A stretch of DNA of 28,404 bases from EX4572-165 sp002254885 (GTDB lineage Archaea > Thermoplasmatota > E2 > DHVEG-1): the NCBI GenBank assembly GCA_029939595.1, contig JAOZSQ010000025.1:1-28404 (forward strand), read 5' to 3'. A program made the position numbers and the translations under genes. Positions 8,493 through 16,755 of the stretch are shown here, one piece after another. The notes under the pieces are model-generated. The model saw only the letters and a list, made by a program, of their open reading frames with translations, was not told the DNA's origin and did not search any database. Each line of letters opens with the position of its first letter. Position 1 is the stretch's first letter.

Positions 8493-10061
8493 TTAAATGA
8501 ATATATAATCAAAAATTGTTAGGTTTCTTAGGAATGTAAACAACCAATAATCGTTCAATAGGGTATATTGCCTATTTTTTTGTGTTGAAAGAGAAACCCC
8601 AATCAATTCAAAATCATCAGTGTTTTCTGTATTAACTACCTTGATTACACCACTAAAAGAATTGTCTTTAATGTTGGGGGCAGTTATACAAACCTCAACA
8701 ACTTTTGTTCCATCACTTGGTTTTAAATCTTCTCCGAAACTAGGAATAAATGACCATTCTCCCCAGTCAGGATATGATTCAATCTCCCAATTTAACAATG
8801 AACCATTTTGACCGACATTAGCAATAGTAAAAGTAGTTTCTATTATAGATTCTGTTTCAACATTATTAATATTAATAGATCCAGTACAATCTAGATCTGC
8901 ATCAGACGATTCAGTTAATCCAAAGCAAAAAAGAGTTTTTCCGCTGGAACTATAAACTTTATTATTTGCAATAGCTGGTGAAGAAAAAGAGCTGTCATGG
9001 GAATAATTCCAGATTTTTTCTCCTGTAAAAGCATCTAGACAGTATATGTTATTATCAACTGAACCAATGTATAGTTTACCATCACATATCGCAGGGGAAG
9101 AAACAGCACGAGCACTCATTTTTGTACTCCAAATATATTCACCAGTATCTGCATTTAAACAATAAATAAATCCAAAATGATTGCCGACATACACATTTTC
9201 ATAAGCAACCGCAGGAGATGTTTCCCAGGTCATACTTCCTATATAATATTTCCAGATTTTATCTCCGGTATTAGCATCAACACAGTAAAACTTTTCATCT
9301 TGAGATCCAACAAGTATTTTACCATTGTGATGGGATGGTGATGATAAGAATTTTAGACCAACTTCTGTTGTCCACATTTTTTGACCTGTTGAAAGACTCA
9401 AACAATAATTATTCACATAAATTTTCCCATCTACGATGATAGGTGTTGAAAGAATATCAATACTCAAAGATTTTATCCATATTGTTTCACCAGTGTCTGT
9501 ATCCAAACAATACATGTTTCCATCTAGTGATTCAAAAACGACTTTATTTTGTGTAACAAGGGGTGAGGAAACTGCTGAATTGCTGTTTGATACACGCCAT
9601 ATAAGATCTCCATTTTCCGCATCCAAACAATACATGTTTCCAGTATCGGATCCAATATAAACTTTTTCATTTACAATTGTGGGTGATGAAGCTAAATTTC
9701 CCTTTGCAGTAAATTGCCATATGATATTTCCATAAAGATCTAAACAAAAAACAAATGAATCCGTCATGATTTGCCCTTCAATATGGTTTGTTCCAAAGTA
9801 GATTTTTCCGTTTATTACTGATGGTGAATTTATTATTCTATCAGTTTGATAACTCCATAAGATGTTATTTGTTTCAGGTCCAAGGGACGTTGAATAAGCT
9901 GAATGGCTCAAATCATGTTGAAACATTGGCCACCAGTCATTGTCAGTTTCGCTTATGTCATATGAAGTTTGATGAATCATATGATTATTTGCTTGTACAA
10001 AATTAAGGCTAAATAGAAGAATAGTAAGAGTAATGGGCAATATGATTTTATTTAGATGCAT
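8493..10061 (-). CDS. Secreted PQQ-type beta-propeller protein with C-terminal Ig-like domain
   Basis: Signal peptide about residues 1-24 (ends FVQA). WWPMFQHDLSHS (43-54) is the usual opening of this family. Seven to eight PQQ_2-like blades follow (about 60-380), each with SSPxxxxxKVYxG and YCLDAxTGExIW. No quinoprotein cofactor residues can be assigned, so the propeller is probably a binding or scaffold domain, not a dehydrogenase. Residues about 388-493 are an Ig-like domain common on archaeal surface proteins (DLDCTG, FTIANVGQNGS, W-x-F-x-P). The tail 494-522 is basic at its start, then rich in W/F/Y/L. RBS GAGG before the ATG at 10061. It shares a 162-bp divergent promoter region with the DUF362 gene. 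Confidence 0.87.
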   Translation of the reverse strand: MHLNKIILPITLTILLFSLNFVQANNHMIHQTSYDISETDNDWWPMFQHDLSHSAYSTSLGPETNNILWSYQTDRIINSPSVINGKIYFGTNHIEGQIMTDSFVFCLDLYGNIIWQFTAKGNLASSPTIVNEKVYIGSDTGNMYCLDAENGDLIWRVSNSNSAVSSPLVTQNKVVFESLDGNMYCLDTDTGETIWIKSLSIDILSTPIIVDGKIYVNNYCLSLSTGQKMWTTEVGLKFLSSPSHHNGKILVGSQDEKFYCVDANTGDKIWKYYIGSMTWETSPAVAYENVYVGNHFGFIYCLNADTGEYIWSTKMSARAVSSPAICDGKLYIGSVDNNIYCLDAFTGEKIWNYSHDSSFSSPAIANNKVYSSSGKTLFCFGLTESSDADLDCTGSININNVETESIIETTFTIANVGQNGSLLNWEIESYPDWGEWSFIPSFGEDLKPSDGTKVVEVCITAPNIKDNSFSGVIKVVNTENTDDFELIGVSLSTQKNRQYTLLNDYWLFTFLRNLTIFDYIFI

Positions 10062-10223
10062 TAATTATACCTCAATATATAATATTATAATAAATTATCT
10101 ATAATATAAATATTTTTAAAAAAAAGCATAAAGTTTGAAATTGCTAATTTGAAGATTGCGTTAAATCATAAGGTAAATTTTTAATACTTATAATTTTATA
10201 TTATAATATATTAGGGGATAATT
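10062..10223. promoter_or_regulatory. Divergent promoter region (PQQ protein / DUF362 protein)
   Basis: Very A/T-rich 162-bp spacer between two divergent genes. The right side holds TATA-like sequence (ttataattttatattataata around 10189-10210) and an AGGGGA RBS 5-6 nt before the ATG at 10224. The left side has similar TATA-like runs and a GAGG RBS for the minus-strand gene. Individual start sites cannot be resolved by eye. Confidence 0.4.
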
Positions 10224-12101
10224 ATGGTCAGAATATGTAAGAAACATTTGTTCCAAAAACTAAAACAAAAAAAAGGAATTCTTTTTCATATTATTGGACT
10301 TATCAGTGTCGTATGGTTTGTCATCCGTGTTTTTCCAGCACCTCATAGGTCTCAATATCCCTGTCAACAACTTGCAATACCCTTTGCTCTTGGATATATT
10401 GCATTTTGGTCTGTTCTTGTGTTTGGTTTTATCACTTGGGTGAAGAAAGTTCAAACAAAAACATTTGCAGTATCTCCTTCAATTCTTATTGTATTTATTT
10501 TATTATTCAGTATATCTAGTATAAGTTTTGCTAATGTCTCACAATTAGGAACTTCACAATATCAACCATGGGACCCAATACCAAAACAGCCTATTGGTGT
10601 TCCAACTGGTATTTTTCCAGGTCGTGTTGTATGGACCTGGAATCCAGATGCAACAGAGAAAAATCTTGATGGATATTGGTGGGAGTCACAAAACAATGAT
10701 CTCGAAGTGATAGATTCAATGTTTTCAAGCGGACTTCAATCGCTGACAAATGCATCAAATGATCTGGAAGCTTGGAATAATCTTTTTACATATTTTAATG
10801 TAAAGCAAGGAAAAGGGGAACATGGATATATTCCTGGGGAAAAAATTGCTATTAAAGTAAATTTGAATAACTGCTGGAATACTTTAAGTCATATTGATGA
10901 TTATAAAACAAGAGATAATGAACGAGATGCACATCCAGATGTTGTTAATTCTTTGCTGCATCATCTTACTGATATTGTTGGTGTGGAGCAATCATTAATC
11001 ACTGTTTATGATACTTCTAGACCTATGCCAAATTGGTTTTTTGATCCAGTTTCATCTTCATATCCTGATGTAAAGTATATTGATGCATTTGGTGGCGCAT
11101 CTGGTAGATTGCAAGGTAAAGCAAGTAATATCTCTTTTTATTTTTCAGATGGGGTGATTCGTAGTCTTCCTGTTTGTGTGGTTGATGCGGATTATTTAAT
11201 CAATATACCCATTATGAAACAACATCCCATTAATCATGGTGTGACATTGTCGGGAAAAAACCTCTTTGGCACATTTATTGAACCTGTAATGGATCTTCAC
11301 CCATATCATGAATCTGGTCAAATTATGGGAAATCCTGCTCCACAAATTGATTTACTTGGTGCAGAAGAACTTGGTGGTAAAACACTTTTATATATTGGAG
11401 ATGCTTTATATTCAACACTTAATGATCATCGAACGATTTATCACTTCCAAATGGAACCATTTTTTGATGATTGGACAAATAGCATATTTCTGAGTCAGGA
11501 TCCAATAGCTATTGATTCTGTAATGTATGATTTTCTTCATACCGAAGGACCAATTCCAATTGAAGGATCTCAGAATTATTTACATCAAGGTGCACAACCT
11601 GATCTTGAAGTCTATGACCCTGAAAATGATGGAATATTTATTTCAGAAAGTATCGGTGTTCATGAACATTGGGATATATCAGAATCAATTTTTTCAAGTG
11701 GGAGATATTCTGGTTATGAAAATCAGGGTATTGATTTTATATATTTAGGTGCAAATCCTGAAGAATCAACTGTAATAACTATTGATCAACCTGCATATCA
11801 TCATTTATATGTCTCTAATATGCCAGTGAATTTTTCAATCCGTTGGAAAGATTATTATTTATTTCCTGCAACTATTGTTATTGGAGCTATAACTGTTAAA
11901 ACAATAATAATTCCTTCAACTGCAAATATTGATCATGTGGATTTTTTTGTTGATGGCGTACTACAAAAACAAGATGATGAATTTCCGTATGATTGGAATT
12001 GGACTTCTATGTCGTTTGGATCTCATATCCTTACTGTTACTGCTTCGTATGATGATGAAATAACAAGTACTGCTGAAAGAGCTCTAATCAAACTCTTCTA
12101 A
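10224..12101 (+). CDS. Membrane-anchored DUF362 protein with C-terminal Ig-like domain
   Basis: The N-terminus has three predicted membrane helices (about residues 19-38, 50-73, 84-103) with an RSQYPCQ motif between the first two, as in DUF362 proteins of archaea and bacteria. Residues about 205-480 match the DUF362 domain (GEKIAIKVNLN at 205-215, HPDVVNSLLHHL, YDTSRPMP, HGVTLSGKNLFGTF, DPIAIDSV). The last about 80 residues form a bacterial Ig-like module (VDFFVDG, FPYDWNW, HILTVTASYDD). DUF362 has no assigned biochemical activity; some members carry ferredoxin domains, which this one lacks. The large C-terminal part is probably outside the cell. RBS AGGGGA supports the ATG at 10224. The aminotransferase follows after 50 bp and may be co-transcribed or have its own promoter. 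Confidence 0.82.
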   Translation: MVRICKKHLFQKLKQKKGILFHIIGLISVVWFVIRVFPAPHRSQYPCQQLAIPFALGYIAFWSVLVFGFITWVKKVQTKTFAVSPSILIVFILLFSISSISFANVSQLGTSQYQPWDPIPKQPIGVPTGIFPGRVVWTWNPDATEKNLDGYWWESQNNDLEVIDSMFSSGLQSLTNASNDLEAWNNLFTYFNVKQGKGEHGYIPGEKIAIKVNLNNCWNTLSHIDDYKTRDNERDAHPDVVNSLLHHLTDIVGVEQSLITVYDTSRPMPNWFFDPVSSSYPDVKYIDAFGGASGRLQGKASNISFYFSDGVIRSLPVCVVDADYLINIPIMKQHPINHGVTLSGKNLFGTFIEPVMDLHPYHESGQIMGNPAPQIDLLGAEELGGKTLLYIGDALYSTLNDHRTIYHFQMEPFFDDWTNSIFLSQDPIAIDSVMYDFLHTEGPIPIEGSQNYLHQGAQPDLEVYDPENDGIFISESIGVHEHWDISESIFSSGRYSGYENQGIDFIYLGANPEESTVITIDQPAYHHLYVSNMPVNFSIRWKDYYLFPATIVIGAITVKTIIIPSTANIDHVDFFVDGVLQKQDDEFPYDWNWTSMSFGSHILTVTASYDDEITSTAERALIKLF

Positions 12102-12151
12102 CCCCTTCTTGGAAAGATAGAAAAACTTGTTTCTAATTTCAAATATTTAAT

Positions 12152-13423
12152 ATGAATAAAAAACCATTGTTTACACCTGTGTTATCTGATCTTATTGAAA
12201 AAAAATTGCAGGGTCTATCACCAATACAAACCATTATGAAACTCGCAGAAAAACAAGAGATTATTAAAATGGGTCTACATCCTGATGAAATTATTTCATT
12301 TGGAGGTGGATGGTGTAATCACAGAACACCTGAACTTTTAATGGAGGTTTATAGGGAAATTATTGAAGATGAAACCCTTTTTCATCAAAGTGGAAGATAC
12401 AGCCCTATAAAAGGGGATTATGAATGCATTAATCAACTAGCTTCTTTTGAAAAGACCATATACAATATTACAGATATTACACCAGAAAATATACTCCTGG
12501 GCCATTCTGCAACACAATTAATGCATGATACTCTGCGTGTAGTTCAAAACCCTGGTTCTTCTGTTTGTGTCTTTGATCCTACTTATGCAAATTATGGCAA
12601 TACGGTGAAATGTGCTCTTCCAAACTCGCATTTATCCTATATTCCTGCACTTGATACAGCATCATGGACCTATTTACCCGATCCACAACAATCTCTTGAC
12701 ATGCTTCAAGATTTCTGTAAAAACGGTGCAAAATCGCTGATAATTCCAGTTCCAGATAATCCAACAAGTCAGATTCCTTCTGATTCATTTATCAAGGCAG
12801 CAAGGGACATAATGGAGGATCATCATGGTTTTTTAATATTGGATTTTGCATATAAAGCGCTCTGGTTTGATGATATGCCAGATTGTTATTCTTGGTCACC
12901 AAATCAATTTGAAAATCTTATTTCTATTCATTCTCATTCAAAATGGTTATCAAGTCTTGGAAGGCGATTTGGGTGGATAGAAGCACATCCAAATGTCATT
13001 AAAGGAATTGAAAAAATCACTGAATCTACTCTTTTATCTCCTGATACATTACACAGTATGGCAACAACAAGGTTTTTGAAGAAAAGCATTAAAAATCAAA
13101 CTTTGAAGTCATATATTAATTCAACACGAATGCTTTATAAAAAAACAGCTGAAATTCTTATTGAAAACATTGAACAGTATCTTGGATGGAATTATCTGAT
13201 CCCTCAAGGTGGTTTATACACGGTCTGTCCGATACCTAATAATGAAAATTCCGTAACTTTTGTTGAACGTGTTTTAAAAAATACGGGCGTTCTTATGATA
13301 CCGGGAACTGGTTTTGGTCCAAGTATGAATCATGCGGTGCGAATATCATATGGTCCATTGTGTTATGACAATAATAAAATTGAGGAAGGAATTAAAAAAA
13401 TTGGCAAATATCTTTCAATTTAA
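12152..13423 (+). CDS. PLP-dependent class I/II aminotransferase
   Basis: Fold-type I aminotransferase of the aspartate-aminotransferase superfamily, cytoplasmic. Visible landmarks: GRYSPIKGDYE (81-91), GHSATQLMHD cofactor-phosphate loop (117-126), PDNPTSQ (N203 contacts PLP), LILDFAY (D231, Y234), SHSKWLSSLGRRFGW with the Schiff-base lysine K264 and R272, and MNHAVRISYG with the probable substrate-carboxylate arginine near the C-terminus. Length 423 is normal. The substrate cannot be read from sequence. Because LKR/SDH lie upstream in the same window, a role with 2-aminoadipate or another amino acid released by the proteases is possible, but this is inference. No RBS is seen; an A/T-rich block just before the ATG suggests a leaderless or co-transcribed start. 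Converges with the next gene, stop codons 4 bp apart. Confidence 0.88.
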   Translation: MNKKPLFTPVLSDLIEKKLQGLSPIQTIMKLAEKQEIIKMGLHPDEIISFGGGWCNHRTPELLMEVYREIIEDETLFHQSGRYSPIKGDYECINQLASFEKTIYNITDITPENILLGHSATQLMHDTLRVVQNPGSSVCVFDPTYANYGNTVKCALPNSHLSYIPALDTASWTYLPDPQQSLDMLQDFCKNGAKSLIIPVPDNPTSQIPSDSFIKAARDIMEDHHGFLILDFAYKALWFDDMPDCYSWSPNQFENLISIHSHSKWLSSLGRRFGWIEAHPNVIKGIEKITESTLLSPDTLHSMATTRFLKKSIKNQTLKSYINSTRMLYKKTAEILIENIEQYLGWNYLIPQGGLYTVCPIPNNENSVTFVERVLKNTGVLMIPGTGFGPSMNHAVRISYGPLCYDNNKIEEGIKKIGKYLSI

Positions 13424-13427
13424 CGGA

Positions 13428-15398
13428 TCATAAGACAAAAATCGAAAAATTCATAATGAGATAGGAAAAGATTACGATAACGTAAAAGAATATCCATCGT
13501 TTTTTATTCCATTTTTTTACATCGGCTCCATCCATTGGTTCAAATGGGGTCATATCAATCATAATGCTCATGATGATAAAAATATAAATCATCTGGAAAA
13601 AGATTGAGGGATAAAAGAAATTAATAATAAAAAATAATAATCCAATGATATATAGAACCTTGAAAATAAAATAATACATTTTTCCGAATTTCTTTTGATC
13701 ATTTTCATTAGATAACATGGTAAATGATGCAAGAGAAAATGTATTTCCTAGAATTGTGCTTCCAAAAGTTAAAAGAGATCCAAATGGCCAAAAAACATGA
13801 GCTGTATCAATCATATATTTCTTTGAAAGATGTGTTCTAAGTCCTTCTCTAATTAGAAATATTATGCTAATTATAAAAAAATTAACAAGGATTAAGGATT
13901 TGAATTCAGTATGGTCTTCTGACCATGTCCAACTCATTGCAACAGAAAAAACGGTAATAGCTAAGATAAGAGCAATACTTTCGTGAAAGATTTTATTTCT
14001 TTTAGAAATTAGTTTTTTCCCTGCATATTTTTTTAATTTCTTAATTTTTTTTTCTGCAATATGTTCGCTGATAAAATCAAAGATGAACTCTGATATCGTG
14101 TTTCCAAGAATACTCCATAAAAAAAGAAGAAGAATACTTGTTGATGTAGCAATAATTGTGACATATTTTTTATCGATAATTGAATTTAAAGGTGATTTAT
14201 CTGAGGCATGATTTTTGTTATTTTCTTTTTCAGAGATAGTGTAAACTATAAGAATTTCTTGATTATTGGCCGTATTAGTTCCAAATTGAAGTATTAGGGG
14301 TGTTGATATTAGCAGTGATGTTTGATTAAAGAGATTTGATGTTATAAGATGCTCTGAGTATCTATTTGTTTTTTCACTTCCTAAAAGAACAAGCAGAGAG
14401 TAATTGTCAAGAGAGTCTTGATTGATGGAATTATCTGAATTTAGTTTAACGTCCTCTGTGTTTTCCATACGAGTAGCAATCGTTGTTAAAAGGAAATTGT
14501 CTTGAATTGAGAGATTACTTCCTTTGATAATCAGGATGTCATTAACAGTGTAGGGTGCTAAAAATGTTTTTAAGTATGATTGTGCATTTGAAAAAGAAAC
14601 ATATTGTGGTTCTGATTGTTGAGATGAATCATCAAGAGCCCCATAGAGAAAGTGTTGATATATATCATCATGTGATAATGGTTTATTCCAAATCATGACA
14701 TTATCAATAAGACCTTGATATGGGAGTTGACAGGAGCCAATAAAATTTCCAATTATTAAGTCATCTCCCGTTGATAAGTTATAATTGATTGATATATTTC
14801 CTTTTATGCCATTTTGTATTTCTGACCCATCGATAAATAGACGAATTGTCTCTCCATCATATGTTCCTGCAACATGATGCCATGTATTATCCCAGATTTC
14901 AGAACCAGGATTTGGTGATTTAAGATTTTGCACCCCATCACTAACATAAAAACAGATCCCGTTGTTTGTATCTGTATAAAATGCATATGATGCCGAATCA
15001 CAATTTTGACTTCCTTTTGAAAGAATGTATGAAAAACTCCCTCCAGGATTTGATGATTTTACCCATGCTTCGACAGTGATTTTATTAAGATTAAGATTGT
15101 CACTTGATATGTTGATATATTGTTCTGATCCATTAAATGATGCACAGTTATTTCCAATTATTGTGTTTAATTCTTGATGTGCATTTTGTATCATGCCATG
15201 ATTTTCATTTGATGAACAATCATATGTTATATTATTTTGTTCTACCCATGTTTCTTCAAACATCCAACATCCTTGTAAACCTTCAGTTAGAACATATGGG
15301 TCGGATTTTGATGGAGTATTTTCTTCTTCTAAACATCCTGAGAAATTGATACAGATTAAACTAATTAGGAAAAGGGTGGTAATCAGAGTCTTTTTCAT
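13428..15398 (-). CDS. Lipoprotein: LamG domain fused to a membrane domain resembling an inactive site-2 protease
   Basis: Signal peptide with lipobox (FSGC, C22), so the N-terminus is probably a lipid-anchored extracellular end. Residues about 40-255 form a LamG/concanavalin-like jelly roll (AWVKSSNPGG, WHHVAGTYDG, RLFIDG, GLIDNVMIWN), a ligand- or glycan-binding fold. Residues about 265-395 are a further beta-rich extracellular domain (LLVLLGSEKTN, EILIVYTIS). From about 411 there are six or so membrane helices. Within them FLIREGLRTHLSKKY (514-528), FWPFG (536-540) and TPFEPMDGADVKKWN (617-631) line up with the FLxHELAHK, WPLG and PFGPLDG blocks of archaeal M50 peptidases, with both zinc-binding His replaced by Arg (R517, R521). 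A pseudoprotease is therefore proposed, from memory of the family. Convergent with the aminotransferase. Confidence 0.8.
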   Translation of the reverse strand: MKKTLITTLFLISLICINFSGCLEEENTPSKSDPYVLTEGLQGCWMFEETWVEQNNITYDCSSNENHGMIQNAHQELNTIIGNNCASFNGSEQYINISSDNLNLNKITVEAWVKSSNPGGSFSYILSKGSQNCDSASYAFYTDTNNGICFYVSDGVQNLKSPNPGSEIWDNTWHHVAGTYDGETIRLFIDGSEIQNGIKGNISINYNLSTGDDLIIGNFIGSCQLPYQGLIDNVMIWNKPLSHDDIYQHFLYGALDDSSQQSEPQYVSFSNAQSYLKTFLAPYTVNDILIIKGSNLSIQDNFLLTTIATRMENTEDVKLNSDNSINQDSLDNYSLLVLLGSEKTNRYSEHLITSNLFNQTSLLISTPLILQFGTNTANNQEILIVYTISEKENNKNHASDKSPLNSIIDKKYVTIIATSTSILLLFLWSILGNTISEFIFDFISEHIAEKKIKKLKKYAGKKLISKRNKIFHESIALILAITVFSVAMSWTWSEDHTEFKSLILVNFFIISIIFLIREGLRTHLSKKYMIDTAHVFWPFGSLLTFGSTILGNTFSLASFTMLSNENDQKKFGKMYYFIFKVLYIIGLLFFIINFFYPSIFFQMIYIFIIMSIMIDMTPFEPMDGADVKKWNKKRWIFFYVIVIFSYLIMNFSIFVL

Positions 15399-15502
15399 AT
15401 GTTTTGGATAAATAATGTTCCTTTATGTTTTTTTCTGTTGATTTCTAGCATAATAATTTAAAAAATGGGGTGATTGTTAACATGTATTTTTTATTTTAAT
15501 GG

Positions 15503-15512
15503 TTATAAAAAT
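15503..15512 (+). promoter_or_regulatory. TATA-like box before the GC-rich hairpin
   Basis: ttataaaaat lies about 25 nt before the purine-rich start of the GC-rich island (about 15530-15536), the spacing expected between an archaeal TATA box and its transcription start. Supports, but does not prove, that the island is transcribed. Confidence 0.4.
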
Positions 15513-15531
15513 GTTGGTTTGAATGGAGGGA

Positions 15532-15591
15532 GGGAGGGGAGAGCTGTAAAAAAAAGATTTAACCATTATTTATGGTTCGAAATCTCTCCCC
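15532..15591 (+). ncRNA. Candidate structured RNA (GC-rich stem-loop), family unknown
   Basis: In a spacer that is otherwise very A/T-rich, ggggag (15536-15541) can pair with ctcccc (15586-15591). Inside this, agattt (15555-15560) pairs with aaatct (15580-15585), and aaccat (15561-15566) with atggtt (15572-15577) around a 5-nt loop, leaving a CG bulge. The three stems stack into one long hairpin with a left-side internal bulge. GC islands in low-GC archaea often mark non-coding RNAs. No known family was recognised; strand is inferred from the TATA-like box upstream. Confidence 0.4.
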
Positions 15592-15921
15592 GCATAATTA
15601 TTTATAGTGTACCATATTAATAAATGTTTCTATATTAAATGGATTATAATTGGTATAATAATGGCATATTTAGAAAAAATTTTGAATTAAGTGCAACGTA
15701 TTTGGAGGATAATATTAATACTAATCTTCAACATATGACATTAAAAATGTAAAACAGTTAAATATTTATTAAATTAATTCTTACATACTTACATATTTGA
15801 TTATATTTGATTGGAAAATAATTGTTTTGTTTTTAATTATCATATTTGTTTATAATTATAGGTAAAACCAAATTATACAAGTAAAATAATAAATTGACAT
15901 AATTATAAAAAATAATTGATA

Positions 15922-15932
15922 AAATATATATA
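15922..15932 (+). promoter_or_regulatory. TATA box of the small basic peptide gene
   Basis: aaatatatata is centred about 25 nt before the predicted start site near 15952, which gives a short leader carrying the GGAG Shine-Dalgarno at 15956-15959. Confidence 0.45.
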
Positions 15933-15968
15933 CTCTTATTTCATTCATAAATAATGGAGTAATACGTA

Positions 15969-16076
15969 ATGCCAATAAAATTTCAAGACCACGTAGACAG
16001 ACGAATCATGGAACTACGACAAAGAGAAAGAGAGTTCTATAGAAATAAACGAAAAAATTCAAAAAAATCAAGATGA
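15969..16076 (+). CDS. Small highly basic peptide, 35 aa
   Basis: A 35-codon ORF (starts MPIKFQDHV, ends NSKKSR) with a proper GGAG RBS 9 nt before the ATG, a TATA box upstream and a T7 run at 16098-16104 downstream. Eleven Arg and Lys pairs or clusters and several Glu suggest one charged amphipathic helix; such peptides may bind nucleic acid or ribosomes, but no family is recognised. The next gene on the same strand is the COG1325 RNA-binding protein, 204 bp downstream, with its own promoter-like sequence. The complete expression signals are the main argument that this short ORF is real. Confidence 0.5.
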   Translation: MPIKFQDHVDRRIMELRQREREFYRNKRKNSKKSR

Positions 16077-16080
16077 TCAT

Positions 16081-16110
16081 TCTAATAACTTTTCCAATTT
16101 TTTTATTTTA
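16081..16110 (+). terminator. Oligo-T terminator after the small peptide gene
   Basis: A T-rich run including seven consecutive T (16098-16104) and a further four T begins within 25 nt of the stop codon. Archaeal RNA polymerase often terminates at such oligo-T tracts without a hairpin. Confidence 0.4.
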
Positions 16111-16280
16111 AAATATATTAACAATTGTTATTTCAATAAGTGGAATATAAACATTATATTATGAATCATCACTGAAATATATTTTAAATAAAAATTCCAA
16201 ATAACTCATACTGTTTCGATCAATGATTATTCATACTAAAATGAAAACTTTTTAATAGATATACAATAAATCCAAGTTGT

Positions 16281-16742
16281 ATGCAAAAACAAATCCATTC
16301 GATAAAAATTAATGTATTTGAAAAAAATCACGATGAAATAGAAAAAATAAATCAGATATATCGATATCTTCTTCCCTTAGATTTTAAAAAAGAAAAAATA
16401 GATATTCATCATGAACAACTAGAAGGATTCAACCAAAAAATAATTTATTCAATAACCCTTGAAACAATAAAAAAAAGACATAACCTAATCATACTTGATA
16501 CAATTTTTGAAAATCTAGAAAAAAATGAAATCAAAAAAATATATGATCAGATAGAATCAAGACTTGGTGACGAAGGAGATTTTTATATAAGGCTGGATAA
16601 AAAATCATTACTTGATAAATCATTTATATTAACGGAAGATGGGGATTGTTTTCACATTAAAGTTAAAATTGCTGGATACCCTGCAAAAAGACAAATTTTT
16701 ATTACAACAATTAAAAAAATATTAGACAAATATAAAGAATAA
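16281..16742 (+). CDS. COG1325-type archaeal RNA-binding protein (exosome-associated family)
   Basis: 153 residues matching the archaeal RNA-binding family formerly called predicted exosome subunit: an N-terminal V/I-rich strand, a central E/K-rich helix (IYDQIESRLGDEGD) and the signature YIRLDKKSLL followed by FHIKVKIAGYPAKRQ (127-138 region). Members have a dsRBD-like fold and have been linked by gene neighbourhood to the archaeal exosome and translation; exact function is unproven. No Shine-Dalgarno is visible; a TATA-like block (ttttaatag near 16250-16258) lies about 27 nt before the ATG, so the mRNA is probably leaderless. Lysine codons are very frequent, in line with the low GC. It converges with the regulator at 16756, stops 13 bp apart. 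Confidence 0.8.
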   Translation: MQKQIHSIKINVFEKNHDEIEKINQIYRYLLPLDFKKEKIDIHHEQLEGFNQKIIYSITLETIKKRHNLIILDTIFENLEKNEIKKIYDQIESRLGDEGDFYIRLDKKSLLDKSFILTEDGDCFHIKVKIAGYPAKRQIFITTIKKILDKYKE

Positions 16743-16755
16743 AAAATAAAAAAAA

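Larger units (their letters stand above)
15399..15968. other. Gene-poor A/T-rich spacer with one GC-rich structured island
   Basis: 570 bp with no convincing CDS. It holds the GC-rich G-tract/hairpin at 15525-15591 with a TATA-like box upstream, and the promoter of the small peptide gene at its right end. A micro-ORF at 15661 (9 codons) and an AGGA-like site near 15703 were seen but are not convincing. The rest is A/T-rich without visible features. Confidence 0.5.

Noticed and set aside
8620..10006. Plus-strand ORFs of 63-74 codons inside the PQQ gene
   Set aside because: Antisense shadows of a repetitive beta-propeller gene without RBS or recognisable domains.
15572..15594. tRNA-like T-loop (ggttcgaaatc) followed by ctccccgca
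   Set aside because: The flanking bases do not form a T-stem, the distance to the possible acceptor strand is only about 56 nt, and no D or anticodon arm can be drawn; the bases pair better as a plain hairpin.
15661..15690. 9-codon ORF MAYLEKILN in the spacer
   Set aside because: No Shine-Dalgarno and too short to judge; not distinguishable from chance.
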